64,000 nt of DNA from Phaeosaccion multiseriatum (taxonomy: Eukaryota > Ochrophyta, other classes). Location of the stretch: contig OZ218950.1 of assembly GCA_965112735.1 (NCBI GenBank), positions 1,860,001 through 1,924,000 of the forward strand, in the 5' to 3' direction. Of this stretch, positions 51,165-63,346 are shown one piece after another. Position 1 is the first letter of the stretch. Every line of letters starts with the position of its first letter. The notes under the pieces were generated by a model, which was not told where the DNA came from, searched no databases, and saw only the letters and a program-made list of their open reading frames with translations. Made by a program: the position numbers and the translations under genes.

Positions 51165-53451
51165 CGTACCTTGGTGATTGTGTCCAGCGTGGAAAATACA
51201 TCATCTCCCTGCTTGGTGCCGTTCAGAAAGTCGAAAGTGAAGTACTGTATCGGAGTAGGCACAGGAGCCACAGGCCCAAAAGCTCGGGTGTGTGCGGCCC
51301 CACCCTCCGCCCCCTCCTCCTGGTCCTGCTTCGTCCCCCCTCGACCAGTTGGTGGTACAGAAGCTCGACCAGTTGGTGGTTCAGCCGGGGGGCCGGTGAC
51401 GAAAGATGCTCCTCCTCCTACGCCCACTCTGCCCCCTTCACCCCCTCCCGATGTGGTGGTCGTTGCTTTCAGGCCGTCGGGCTCTCTCTCGCCCCTCCTT
51501 CCTTCTTCTGTTGCGTCTATTGGTGAGGACCTTTTTCGTAGTCTTTCGTCCTCGTCCTCCTTCTCCTCCCCCCCCCCCCCCCTCCTCCTCCTCCTCCTCC
51601 TCCTCCTCCTCCTCCTCCTCCTCCTCCTCCTCCTCCTCCTCCTGTATCCCCTCAGCATGTTTAAGGGCGCCTGAAGTGCCTGCTTGCCTCGCGCCATGGC
51701 TCGGTCTTCTTCCCTCAGTCGCTGCGACCCAGAAGCCCCTACCGCTCTTCTCCTTCTCCTTCTTGTCATCACTACTCGCGCCATCACCATCACCATCACC
51801 ATCACCATCACCATCGTCATCGTCATCATCTCCACCACTACTACCGCTACCAGCCTCATACAACAAACCCGGCCTGTCGTCATGGTAGGCATCCACCAGC
51901 ACTGAGCAGGGCGGTGATGAGGATGAGGCGGACGGGGAATGCGCAAGGCATTGCACGCTGTCGTCACGCTGCAGCCATGCGGTGGAGAGGCTCCGTCGAG
52001 AGAGGCCTCTCCGCTCCACTTCGCCCCACTCTTGCTCCAGGGCAAGTCCTTTGCTGTTGTTTGCGGTTGCCTCGAAGAACTTCGACATACTGCCCCCCCG
52101 GCTCCTCCTCGCAGTAGCAGCAGTAGTAGCAGTAGCTGATGTTGGTATGGACGACGATGACGACGACGATGATGATGATAATGATGATTGGGTAGCAGGA
52201 GCCCCGACTACTCCCAGCAGCGCAGTCTCCAGCGCTGCGGATGCTGCTGCTACTGCTTCTGTTGCTACCCCACTTGCTCCTTTCACACTTCCTCCCCCAC
52301 ACTCGGCAACCTCTTTTCTCTCCCTTCCCTCTCCTCCCTCCTCCTTTCCCTCTTCATCCTCCTCCTCCTCCTCCTCCTCCCCCTCCTCCTCCCCCTCTCC
52401 CCTCTCCTCCTCCGCCCCCTCCTCCTTCTCCGCCCCCTCCTCGCTGTCGTCAAGCGCCGTCCCGAGACTACTACCAAGGTCACCGTACTCCGCCGCACCC
52501 AGGCTGCTGCCACTGCCGGTAGACCATCGACGACGCCTCTTCACTCCCTCTGCGCCCCCACCCTGTCCAGCCCTGCCCCGCAACTTATCCACCCACCAAG
52601 GGAAGGACAGCCTGCCCGAAACGCCCGTAACGCCCGCCCCATCGCCGCTCCCTTGTTCCATCACGGAGGACGCAGCACCAGTAGAAGCCCCCCCCGACAT
52701 GTTTTCATCCACGTCGTCGCCAACCCTGTTTTCAGCAGCCGCATCAGCCCCCTCTTCTTCTTCCTCCGGGCCTGTCGCAATTCCCCCCTCCCCCTCCTTG
52801 CCTTTCTCACCCTTCTCCTGTCCTCCTCCTCCTCCTCCTCCTCCTCCTCCTCCTCCTCCTCCTCCTCGTTGTCCTTTCCCCTTTTTTTTGTGCCGCATTG
52901 CCGACTGAAACAAGCCGTTGATTGTCTCCACAGCATAGTCAAATGCGTGCCCCAGGAGCTGCTCTCTAGCGGTTCCGCTCTCTCTCTGTCGAATGAGACT
53001 CAACACCGTGACCGGCAGACCGTAACGGCGGAAGAGTTTCTCGAAGTGCAGGCACGCCGCATCGAGACCCTGTGTGTGTTTGTTTGTTTATGTGTTTGTT
53101 TGTTTGTTTGTTTGTTTGTTTGTTTGTTTGTTTGTTTGTTTTTTTGTTTGTTTGTTTTGTTTGTTTGTTGTTGGGACAGTGAAGGTCTGGTCGGTAGACG
53201 TTCGTCAGAGGGAAGGGGGACGGCTGGGTCGGGATCACCAGCAGCAGCCATGTAGTGCAAAGTGTGTAGTGCATACAGATGCATGTCTGTCTCTTCTACT
53301 GACTGCCCATACATGTTCGCTCACTCTCTCTACACACGGACTTCCTCCGGTAAGAAACTCTTACCATGTCAGGGTAGGCGATGACGACGTCGGGCTTGGG
53401 TGCAGCAAGGTTGGTGTGACTGTGGTACCGACACACGAGAGAGGCCCCGGC

Positions 53452-53507
<56 letters not shown>

Positions 53508-53523
53508 GCTTGAGGAATAAGAA

Positions 53524-53554
<31 letters not shown>

Positions 53555-55986
53555 AAGAAGAAGAGGAGGAGGAGGAGGAGGGGGAGGAGGAGGAGGAGGA
53601 GAAGGAGGAGAAGGAGGAGGGTACAGCAAGCAAAGGTGAGAGAGAGACATGTCGACAGCAGTTGTCGGCTTGCTTTGTCGCTCACCTCCAGTACAGAGGG
53701 ATTGAACCTCTTGCTTGCACGGAGGAGGAGGAGCAGCATGTAGCGCCCAGGGGGTCTTCAAAGGACACTATCTGCTCAGTCTCCACTTCGTTCGCAACGT
53801 GACCGAGATGATTTGCGCCTGTGTGTGCGTGCGTGTTTGAGAGAAAGAGAGAGAGTGTGCATGTTCATGTGCGCATGTGTGTGTGCGTGTGAGTGTGCAT
53901 CGGTGTGCGTGTGTGCATCCGATGTGTGTGTATGCATATGTGTATATACACCATCTTCTCCCCCTTTTCCTCTCTTCTCACCTCGTCTCTCCTCCCTCTC
54001 CCCCTCCTTTCCCCACTTCTCACCTCCTCCCTCTCCCTCTCCCTCTTCTCCTCCCCCTCCATTCCTCTTCTCACTCACCTCGTTTGAGATACCTTGTGCC
54101 AGCAAAGTGCCGAGACCTTCTCGCGATGAGTGTTACCCTCACCGTGCCCAGCAGCGGGCGGCGGAAGAGGCCGTGCTTTGTTCTACTGTCCACCTCGCTT
54201 TCCCCTGGGGGCGCTCGCCCCCCCACCTGCTCAGCTAACCCATGCTGCTGTTGCTGCTGCTGCTGCTGCTCCTCCTCCTGCTCACTGGGTCGCAACTCGA
54301 TGACCCGTTGGGCAAAGAAGCCATGGACGATCGGCAGGATCCAGTCACTGAGGACGAGAGAGAGGTCGGCATCGGGGAAAGGGAGAACAAAGGAAGAGTA
54401 TGCAGATAAGATAAGAGAAGATAAGATAAGAGAAGATATGAGCTCCAAGAGTCCCCCCTCCCACCTCCCTTGACGTCGCCTTGACAGACAACAAAACCTT
54501 TTGACATTGACAGAACAGAGATTTGGGAGAGGCCCCTGGATGGGAGGAGGGGGCTCAGACTAAACACCAAAGGACTCCAGATCGACATGTCGCCGCACCA
54601 CTGGGTATTTTGGACTGACCTGTACTGTAGCCTTCCGTCCGCCGCCGCCCTGAGCAAAGGCTGCAGCAGATGCGTGTTCCACACAAAGCGATCGTTCACA
54701 CGAAGTTTGGACCCGGGTGGGGACCGGGTCCTTCCATCCGATGGCTGTTTCTTGTTGGTCTGCGTATTACTGCGAGCTGCTGCTGGCACAGTCCCCCCTC
54801 CTCCTGCACCATTGACGTCGTCACCGCCTCCGCCCCCCCGAGTAGCAGCATCATCATCATGAGGATGAGCAGGAGCAGAAGCATCGTCAGCATCATTATC
54901 ATCACTATCATCATCACGATCCTCATTTAGATCATCTTCCTTCTCTTCCTCCTGCTCCTCTTCCTCCTCCTCCTCAAGGCTTGCGCTGAGTCTGAAGCAG
55001 GCCAAGCGCTGCAGGGTGCTGGTGATGTCGGAGGAGTACGAGAAGAAGAAGTCCGCATTCTTACTCAGGTCCACCTGTTAGTATCGAGGTTTGGGGGGGG
55101 CGGGGGTGAGGGGGTGCGGGTGAGGGAGCGGCGGCAGCAACACACCATACAAGAGAGTACCAGCAGAGAGCAAGGTAGGTGGCAGGACGAGGCAGAATGT
55201 AGGCACACTAGCTAGCGAACTAAGTGCAAGAAAGCGCTCGTATCTAACCTGGCAAAAGATGTTCTTGTATCGAGCCTCCTCCGCGTCTGCGGTGAAGAGC
55301 CTGGGGCCAGTGCGAAGGGTGAGGGACACCAGTAGCGTCTTCTCCACCGCGTAGATGTGGCTCCCTCCAAGAATGCCTATCTTCTTCCGTTTGGTGATGA
55401 AGTACACAAAGTACCCCCTGCATGCGTGTGGGCGGTTTGGGCGAAAGGCCAAAGGCAAAGGAAGGAGAGTCTGAGACATAGTAAGGGAAGGGGGATGAGA
55501 AAAAAGGATGATGGGAGACCCGAGCCGCACTTGCAGCAGCAGCGCGGAAGAGGGAAGCGGTAGTCATGGCACGTCCTCTTTTCTTTGTTGCTCAGTCTGC
55601 TCCATACGCTCTCCTCCTTCTCCTCCTGCCGTGACCTACCCTGCGAGCAACTTGAATACCCCAATGATGCCGTGTGCCTTGCATACTTCCGTGAGTGCGT
55701 TGCTGTCGCCGATGCCAGCAAGACCAGCGATGCCTCCACTACTGCCAGAAACCCCTCCCAGCTCGACCAGGCGAGCCTTGAGCCCGGCTTCATCGTACTT
55801 GACCTCTGATTGCTGCACATCAGGACACCCTCTCCCCGAAGCCTTCGCGGCATCCTCTGCACTTTCTTTATTGAAAGAGAGTATTGAGTACCCACCGCTG
55901 CTCGTCCCCACAACGTGCACAGCCTTCTTGTTCTCGTAGACAGTCAAGTGCTGCAGGGGTGCTCGAAGGAGCACCATTTGCTGCAT
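47058..55986 (-). CDS. FIG4: FIG4-type SAC-domain PI(3,5)P2 phosphatase with large inserts
   Basis: FIG4 dephosphorylates PI(3,5)P2 on endosomal/vacuolar membranes with PIKfyve/Fab1 and Vac14. Exons determined: 55986-55640, 55417-55249, 55074-54620, 54347-54079, 53818-53686, 53419-53365, 53069 to about 51.7 kb, then less certain pieces around 51.2 kb ([17 protein letters not shown]) and 50.3-50.9 kb, then 50108-50034, 49719-49571, 49361-49211, 48879-47058. Motifs: [91 protein letters not shown]; catalytic [16 protein letters not shown] (C-x5-R) split by an intron; [26 protein letters not shown] with LFLGIFRP, diagnostic of FIG4 over SAC1. About 400 low-complexity residues interrupt the SAC domain, and a 560-aa Ala/Glu-rich C-terminal extension follows. 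The middle exon borders are unresolved because microsatellites hide the splice sites. Confidence 0.85.
48885..49037. repeat. (GAT)n/(TTG)n/(CAA)n array in FIG4 intron
   Basis: Mixed trinucleotide repeats immediately at the acceptor of the last FIG4 intron; they generate poly-Asp, poly-Met and poly-His shadow ORFs. Confidence 0.9.
51059..51165. repeat. (ACAT)n tetranucleotide microsatellite
   Basis: CATACATACATG-type repeats in a FIG4 intron next to the donor after DTITK. Confidence 0.9.
53080..53168. repeat. (TTTG)n tetranucleotide microsatellite
   Basis: TTTG units directly upstream of the FIG4 exon that starts at 53069. Confidence 0.95.
53450..53622. repeat. (CAA)n and (AAG/GAG)n arrays in FIG4 intron
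   Basis: Two adjoining trinucleotide arrays filling most of a FIG4 intron (53420-53685). Confidence 0.9.
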
Positions 55987-56212
55987 AAGAAGAAGAAGAG
56001 AAATCTTTGAATATGTCAACAATTTCCTTACGTAATCTAATGAATGTGTGATGATACATTCCTTTCCCCCCTTCTCAACCGCAGTTCTGGTCCCTTCGAG
56101 GGCCCCGGAGACACAGAGACACATGCACACGCACACATACACACACACACACGCACACACCCACAATCACACTTTCAGTATGTGATTCCCAAAAAGTTAA
56201 TAAGTCCAGATA

Positions 56213-59200
56213 CTACGCCGACATCTCCTCTCCCGCTCCATCTCCATTTCCCTCCCCTCCTCCTGCTGCCTCCACACGCTCCTCTGCCGCCTGCCGATAC
56301 TTCCTCCCCAGCTTGTCGATCTCTCGCTCCGCGATGGCCACAGCGGCGGCCACGCTCCCATCCCGAGATTGGTGCGGTCCCTCCCTCTGGCCGACAGCAG
56401 CAGCAGCAGCACCTACCCCACCAGTAGTAGCTCTACTACTCCCACTCCTACTCGTACCACCAACACCCCCACTACTGCCTCGCACCCCCTGCGACTGATC
56501 AGCTCTTCTGCCACCCCTCCTCCGCCTCGGGCGTGTCCAACCAGAGAAGGTCGGCGAGAGCTCCAGCTGCCCTTCCTCATCCTCATCGTCCTCGTCGCTG
56601 TCCGAGGAGCTTCCAAAGGACGACGTTGGAGCCGGAGCCAATCCGGCGTCACCACCACCACCACTACCACCAGCACGACGTCTGCGACGAGATACGGATG
56701 TTCTAGCACGGGAAGAAGCACAAGAAGAAGAAGACGAGGAGGAGAGAGCGGCGGAGGTCGATCGCCGCCCCGCAGCAGCAACAAGCCCCTGCCCCAGCTC
56801 GCCTAACTCCATCCGGCCGCGGTGGTGGGAGTGGGACACTGTGGTGCTGTTGACCCCGGTCCCTCCTCCTCGCTCCCACCCGCGAGCCGCAGCCGGGGAG
56901 GCCTCTCCAGGCTCGATGCTGGACTCTGAGAGGGAGCAAGCCCTGCCTTCTCCTTGGCTGAGCTGATGATCCTCCTCCTCCTCCTCCTCCTCCTCCTCCT
57001 CCTCCTCCTCCTCCTCCTCCTCCTCCTCCTCCTCCTCTCCGCCACCGCGGCGGCCAGCGGGAGGAGAGAGCCGTGGAACGAAGCCTATTCGGGCGTAGCG
57101 CTGCTCCAGAGAGGGAGGGGCCATTGCGGCCGCTCCTGCTGTTGCTGCTTCAGTTGGTGCGCCGGTTGATGCACCTGGCTGCGCCATTTGCAAGTGGGGT
57201 GGAGCCATCTCCCCATCCTCCACAACGTGTCTCCCACCCGGAGAGAGCACCACCTCCTCCCCATCGCTGAGGACACCCTCTCCTACATCAATGCGGCCCT
57301 CAGACCAAAGAGAACCAGAGACAGAAGCAACAGCAGCAGCATCAGCAGCAGCATCAGCAGGCGGTACACCGTCCACCCCGCCCGCCCCGTGCGCTGCCAT
57401 AGACCGGGCCAAGCTACTGAGGTCGAGGAACGGCAGCTCCCGGCTGCTCTTCCGCCCGTTATCGTCATCGTCATCGCTCCTTCCGCTGGAAGAAGTACCG
57501 CTGCTGTCTACTGCCGCCTCCCTCTGCTCTCTCATCCTCCCCTCCCTTGCCGCCGCGAGCCTGAGCCGCTGCTGTTCCTCCTGCAACGCGCTAGCCTGCT
57601 CACCGAGCTCCGCTGCCACCTGCTGCAAGCGCTCCTCCCGAGCACTTGCCTCGGCAAAGCCCTCCTCCATCCTCCTCACCATGCGCTTCTCATGTTGCGC
57701 TACCCTCTCCCCCAAATGGCGAGTACGCTCCGCGGCCTGAACAGCATAGACCTTGGCTTCTTGTGCTGTGGTGGTGACACGACCGTCCATGTCAGCCACC
57801 CTCTCGCCGATGGACAAGACGGCGGCAGTCAACGCTGCCGTAAAGGAACTACTCGCATCACCATCACTGCGACCCTCGTGCTCGTGCGGTGGCGGTTGCT
57901 GTACTTCCACGTGTATCGTCGGGGCGGGTAGTGGTCCCACCATGGCCCCCACCGCTGCCGCTGCTGCCGCCGCTGCTGCCGCTGCCGTTGCTGCTACTCC
58001 TCCTGCTGCTGGCGCCTCTGCCTCTGCCTCTTGCTCTTCCTGACGGCGCTGCTGGTGCCGCAGCTGCAGCGCACGCGCCCGCGCCTCTCTACGCGCTCGG
58101 TCCTGCAGTTCCAATGACGCCCTTCGCAGCTGCTCCTCCCCTTCCTGCTGTGAGCCCCGCGAGCACCCACCCTCTGCCTCCTCGAGCACCTGTCTCACGC
58201 TCTTGGGGCTCCCTCTTTCCACCCTCGTCCTCGCCTCCGCCTCAACTCCGTCCTCTGCTGCTTCTTCACCCTCCTCGCCCCCATGCCGACGAATCGCAAG
58301 CACCATGTGCTCCTCCCCTGCAGCAGAGGCAGGATGGCAGTGGATGGCCTCCACCACCTCCTCGGATTGCTTCCCTTCCCCTTCTCTTTCTTGTCTTCCA
58401 TCCGCCCCTTCTGACGTCATCATGGGCATCATGGGTAGCGAGCGCCATTGTCGCCCACCGTGCAGTACTCTCGCGAGGCTTGTACGGTAGCGGTGCGGAG
58501 GGTCGCGCGGGCAAGAGTCAGACGCCGACGCCTTCTCCTTCGCCCTTTCCTCGGTTGCCGCCTCTTGCTTCTCATCCTCCCCCTCAACTCTACTCTCGTC
58601 ATCCCCCTTGCCTGCTGGTGGTGGCTCCTCCTCCTTCTGCGGCTGCTGTACCACCAACTGCTGTGGCGCCGCCTGCAACAGAAGGTGCCTCTGTAACAGC
58701 TCCTGCTGTGCTAAGCGCAGCTCCATTCGTTCCTCCGCTGATGCTCTGTGCTGCTCTGTCATGAGCTCTTTCATCCAGCGAAGCATCTCTCCGGTTGCAT
58801 TTACATCATCCTCTCCCCCCCGTGCTGGTGCTGCTGCCCCCGCCGCCGCTGGCTTTGCTTGAGGCGAGTCCTCGGTCTCTTTCCCAGCCCCCTTCTCCTG
58901 CTCCTCCTTCTCCTCCTTCTCCTCCTTCTCATCCTCCTCCGCCTTTTCCTGAGGCTGCTCTTGCTCGTCCTCCTCCTGCCTTTGAGCGCGGAGTGCCATG
59001 AGACCGGCGAGACGCAGCCACTGATGACTCTCGAGCATGGTCGTTCCTGCCGCACACCCATCCAGATTGAGTGTCTCTCCTGTTGCCCCACCACCAGCAT
59101 GGAAAGCCGTCGCCGACGGAGGACGTGTGGTAGTTATCGCCTCAAGGTGCCCCCCCTTCGCCCCCCGCACGTCGGCCCCTCCTCTCCCTTCGAGGATGAT

Positions 59201-62084
59201 GGCCCCCTTTGTTCGCAGCTCTTGAAACCGCTCCGTATGCTGTCTCAAGGCCCGCTCTTCCCGATCCTCCACTTCCTCTACGCCGAGACTGCTTCCTTCA
59301 TCACTCACTCTCTCCTCGTCATGGTCATAAACATCACCTTGCGCCGCAGCAGCCGAGCCCCAAGCACGAGTCACAGTGCTCGCTGCTGCTGCTGCTGCTG
59401 CCGCTGCTGCGGTATCACCAACTGCCGCACCACCTGCCTTGGTCGAGACAGGCACAACCTTGTACCACTCCCTCTCGTCCTCGTCCTCCACCTCCTCCTC
59501 AGCAGAGAGGTCGGCTTGTTGCGGCCTCACATGCACGGGATGGTGACGCACTACACCCCCTTTTCCTCCTCCACCCGCCCCTCCCTCGCCCCGCTCCCCG
59601 GCAGCATACATGAACGCGTCCTCCGTCGTCACCAGCTTTCCTCTCTCCCTTTCGCGAAGGGCCTCAAACTCGCTCCTCACCTCCCGCCGAAGCCCATCCA
59701 TGGACTGCCTCACTTCACTTTGTTCTCTGGCGAGCTCCCCGACCTTCCTGGCGGTCACCCGGCTCTCTGCTGCCACCCCTGCTCCTCCGCCCCTCCTCGC
59801 TCGCTTGGTGGCCGCTGTCGCCCCCCCTGCCGCCCTACGCGGGTTGTCGATGCGATATCGGCTGGCAAGATTCCTCAATTCTTGTGGAAGAACGTGCGAT
59901 TGGCGCTGACGGGGCACCACCTGACCTGAAGCGTCAGTGCGGTAGAGTGCCTTCGCAGTGCTGGTGGTGCTGGTGGTGGAGGAGGAGGAACCAACAGGCT
60001 GCCTTGCTGTATGGGCAACTGCCGTGGCTGCTCCTGCTGCTCTGGTAGCCTCCCCTTTGCGGCCCACCATGGGCGCTTCTTCCCCGAAGCGCGGTACGTG
60101 CAGAGGAGCAGTCCAGTCTACAGTGCTCTCCCCTTGACCCTGCCCTTGGCCTTGGCCGCCCACACTAGTATTCGTCCTGTGGTGCGGCTGGAGGCTCCTA
60201 CTAGTGCCAGTGTTATTTACGAGTTGCTTCCCCTGCCGGAGCAGCAGTATCCGCTGCTGCCGAGCGGTTAGGCGAGCGGTTAGGTGGGGCCTGGCTGTCG
60301 CTAATGTCGTGTCCTTGGGGCCATTGTTGTACCTTGCCGTCCCCGTCTGCAAGCCAAAGAGCAGCGTCTGAGTAGCAGCGGCAGCGTCGCCCTCGTCGTC
60401 GTCATAGCTGCCGAGCCCCTCCACTTCATTGCCGAATCCTCCTCCTCCTCCTCCTCCTCCTCCTCCTCCTCCTCCTCCTCCTCCCCCTCCTCCTCCGATT
60501 GCTGCCGTTGCGCTGCCATTGCTACTGCCACTCCCATCCCGCCTCCTCCTCTTGGAAGGCAATCGATAGCTGCCTGTAGCCACACTCCGGTCCAGCGAAA
60601 TCTTCTCCTCTCTCAGCTCCTCCATTTCACGCCGGATTCGGTCCAGATTCGCCCCTCCCCTCCCCTCCGACCGCGCACCAGCTGCTGTATCACCAACTGC
60701 CGCGTCTCCATCCCTCGCCTGCTGCTGCTGCCGCCGCTCGTGCTGCGAGTAGGTGTGGGGGCCGAGGGAGAGCGGGTGCCTGCTCAGCTGGTGCGCGTAG
60801 TCTGAGGCGGCATGCATGACTCCCATAGGGGCCTGCGCGGCCAGGTCGTTTAGCTCCCTGGTGTCAGGACGGGGGAGATGACAGGAGGAAACATGAAGGA
60901 GCACACAGGGGCAAAGCAAAGCAGAACATCCCAAGGGAGACAGGGAGGCCGGGGAGACCATGAGGAGGTATATGGGGGTACTGCGTGGACCTCGCGTCTG
61001 CAAGCGCAAGGTCAATCCAGGCTATCGTAGCAGCGGCAAAAGCAGCCGCATTTGCTCCTACAGCAGGCGTTTTGTGGTCGCACCTGTAGCCTTCGACGAG
61101 ATGCTTTACTCTGCTGTTGAGATCCTGGGCCATGTTTTCTGTGTGGCTCTGCACCTGGGCGAGGTGTGCAGCCATGGTGGGCACCGCCTGCAGCAGCTGC
61201 TCGTACTCGCTGATGACCTGCTCGGCCATTCCGAGAGGGGCTGGTGCTGGTGCTGGTGGTTGTGTTGGTGCTGCTGTTTGTACCCCTCCCACGAACTCCG
61301 CCCCCCGCTGTGGAGCAGCGCGGACTGCCGTTGCCGTCGAAGGGGGCGCCGGGGGGGAAGGAGGAGAAGCGGCGGTGGAGATAGGCGATGGAATCTCCTC
61401 TTGTCCGTCTCTGCTGTCTTTATCTCTCCCCCCTCCTTGGCGGTTCTCGCTGCCGGCTTTCTCGCCGCCTCGCTGGCCAGCAGCGCTGGGTATCTTCGTC
61501 GCAGAGGCCCTTCCTTTTCCTCCCGCAGCGGAAGAAGGAGGAGAAGCAGCGGCAGCAGAAGTCGCAGGTCTCATCTGCTTAGCCGGTGCTGTTGTTGTTG
61601 CAGCGGGAGGAAAAGGAAGGGCCTCTGCGGCAGCAGAAGTCGCAGGTCTCATCTGCTTAGCCGGTGCTGTTGTTGTTGCGGCTGTGCAACTCTTCGTACT
61701 GTGGGCCTGCAGCTGCCGCCGACTGGGTGTCAAGCCCCCCCCCCTCCCTGCCCTAGCCCCTCCAGCACCTCTCGGCGCTGGGGTAGAGCTCGCCCTCTGC
61801 GATGCCGATTGAGGCACATGCTTTGAGACATCTGGTGGCCGGGTCCGCCGCAATTTATCGTGCTGCCCCCGCTGCTGAGGCTGGTGCTGAGGCTGTTGGT
61901 GCTGCTGCTGTTGCTGTCGCTGCTCCTGAAGCGGACTTCTCTTCGCCGGCCTGGGAGGGACGACGAGAGGCGTTCCTGTGCCGATCACAACGGGAGGGTT
62001 AATCACCCTCCCGCTCAGCCGCCTTCCCCCAAGCCCTGGAGTAGCACTCATCACTGGCGGTTGGGAATGGACTTTCACTCCCAA
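56213..62084 (-). CDS. Unrecognised 1881-aa coiled-coil / low-complexity protein
   Basis: complement(join(56213..60857,61084..62084)); one GT-AG intron (CAG|GTGCGA, CACCAG|GGAGC), phase 2. Met at 62051 (MSATPGLGGRRLSGRVINPP) is an alternative start. Some segments look constrained: VVIGTGTPLVVPP near the N-terminus; AEQVISEYEQLLQAVPTMAA and following through HLVEGYR before the intron; ELNDLAAQAPMGVMHAASDY after it; and MEELREEKISLDRSVATGSY. Long coiled-coil stretches occur (MDGRVTTTAQEAKVYAVQAA onward; AEEVRMELRL-like regions) among Glu, Gly, Ser and Ala runs. The C-terminus ends with helix EREIDKLGRKYRQAAEER. No enzyme motif or membrane segment seen. A cytoskeletal, centrosomal or scaffold role would fit the composition but is a guess. 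Two AVGDTA modules and an internal inverted duplication (61499-61679) suggest rapid evolution. Confidence 0.7.
56966..57035. repeat. (CTC)n microsatellite, poly-Glu in the 1881-aa protein
   Basis: About 23 CTC units on the + strand, read as Glu on the - strand coding frame. Confidence 0.95.
61499..61680. repeat. Inverted repeat plus 78-bp direct repeat
   Basis: GCAGAGGCCCTTCCTTTTCC and the next six bases (from about 61500) recur as an exact reverse complement at about 61600-61627. A 50-bp block (GCAGCAGAAGTCGCAGGTCT onward) occurs twice in direct orientation, starting near 61552 and 61630, with a 78-bp spacing. All of it stays in frame in the 1881-aa gene. Confidence 0.85.
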
Positions 62085-62323
62085 AGATCCCCCCCCGGCG
62101 GCTGCTGCTCCTCTCCCTCACGCTTCTCCTGCCCCCTCCCCTCCCTCTCTTGTCCCCGCCTCCCTTGCCCCTGGAGGCTGCTGCCCAACGCTCATCGGCT
62201 GCCCTCTTTTCTCTGAAATGTAAAGATCGATGACAGCGATGTAAGTCGAACACATGTCAACAAAATCCGATCTGAAACTCAAACTGGCGTAACTGTGGCT
62301 CAACTTGTCCTTGCTCAAGGAAC
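62085..62323. promoter_or_regulatory. Divergent promoter interval
   Basis: 239 bp between the starts of the 1881-aa gene (-) and the partial terminal gene (+). It includes CTGAAATGTAAAGATCGATG (62212-62231) and no clear TATA box. Confidence 0.4.
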
Positions 62324-63282
62324 ATGGCTGCAGGGGGGTGCGCGACGGGGGGGGGGCTGAGCCATACAGATCAGAAGGAGGAGCGGCAGAAGCAGCCGGC
62401 TGAGGGTGCTCCGTCGAGTGCGTCTTCTCGTGTCCTGAGCAGCACGAGGTCTCCCGCCCCATCCACCCGTGCTACTCGTGTCAGGGCGATGCTTGGCACG
62501 GGCCTCTCCTCCGACGTCCCCAGAGCCGTGGACGAGCGTGCTACTCTGAAGATCGACGAGGTTTTCCTGCCGCAGAGTGTCCGCGAGGGGCCGCCGGAGA
62601 AAGGCAGGGGGTCGAAGAACAAGGTGTTCGATCTCAAAGGCGCGCTTGCTAAAGGCATGGGCATTCGACCTTGGAGGCTTGCAACAACGCACAAGGTATG
62701 ATTTAGCATTGGCCTCGTGGTGTTCTCTCGAGTCAGCGTCCGCTTTTCCCGCAAGTTGTTGTATTGTGGTGTCCTCCACTGACCTATTCTCCCCCCACCC
62801 ACCCACACCCCTGTACCTACCTAATACAGGCGGCATTGAAGCCCTATACCACAATGAAGCAGGAGAAGGACAAAAGGGACTACGTTGCTGTGCAGAGCGT
62901 GGGTCACGGGTCGAATTACGGTCGCCATAGACGCCCTCATCCTCCCGCCTCCTCTGCTCGGCACCACCACCATGGCAATCACAATCGGGCGCGAAAAAAC
63001 AGAGGGCACTCGAGAGACAGCCGACGATCCAGGGCGTCATCTGCAGGGGGAGTGGTAGCTGTGAGAGGCGCAGTGGGAGAAGGAGGGGCGAAGAAAGTAG
63101 AGGACGCTGAAGAGAAGAAGCAGCGGCGGCCGGAGACGGCTGACAAGGAAGAGGGTGAGCAGGAGGTACCACTGGAGCAGAAGGCTTCAGTGAGCACAGA
63201 AGCACAAATGGAGGGTGATGACGAGAGGAGCATTGGAAAGGAGTTGAGCGACAGCGAAACGGAGGAGCAAGAAAGCAGCAGC

Positions 63283-63346
<64 letters not shown>

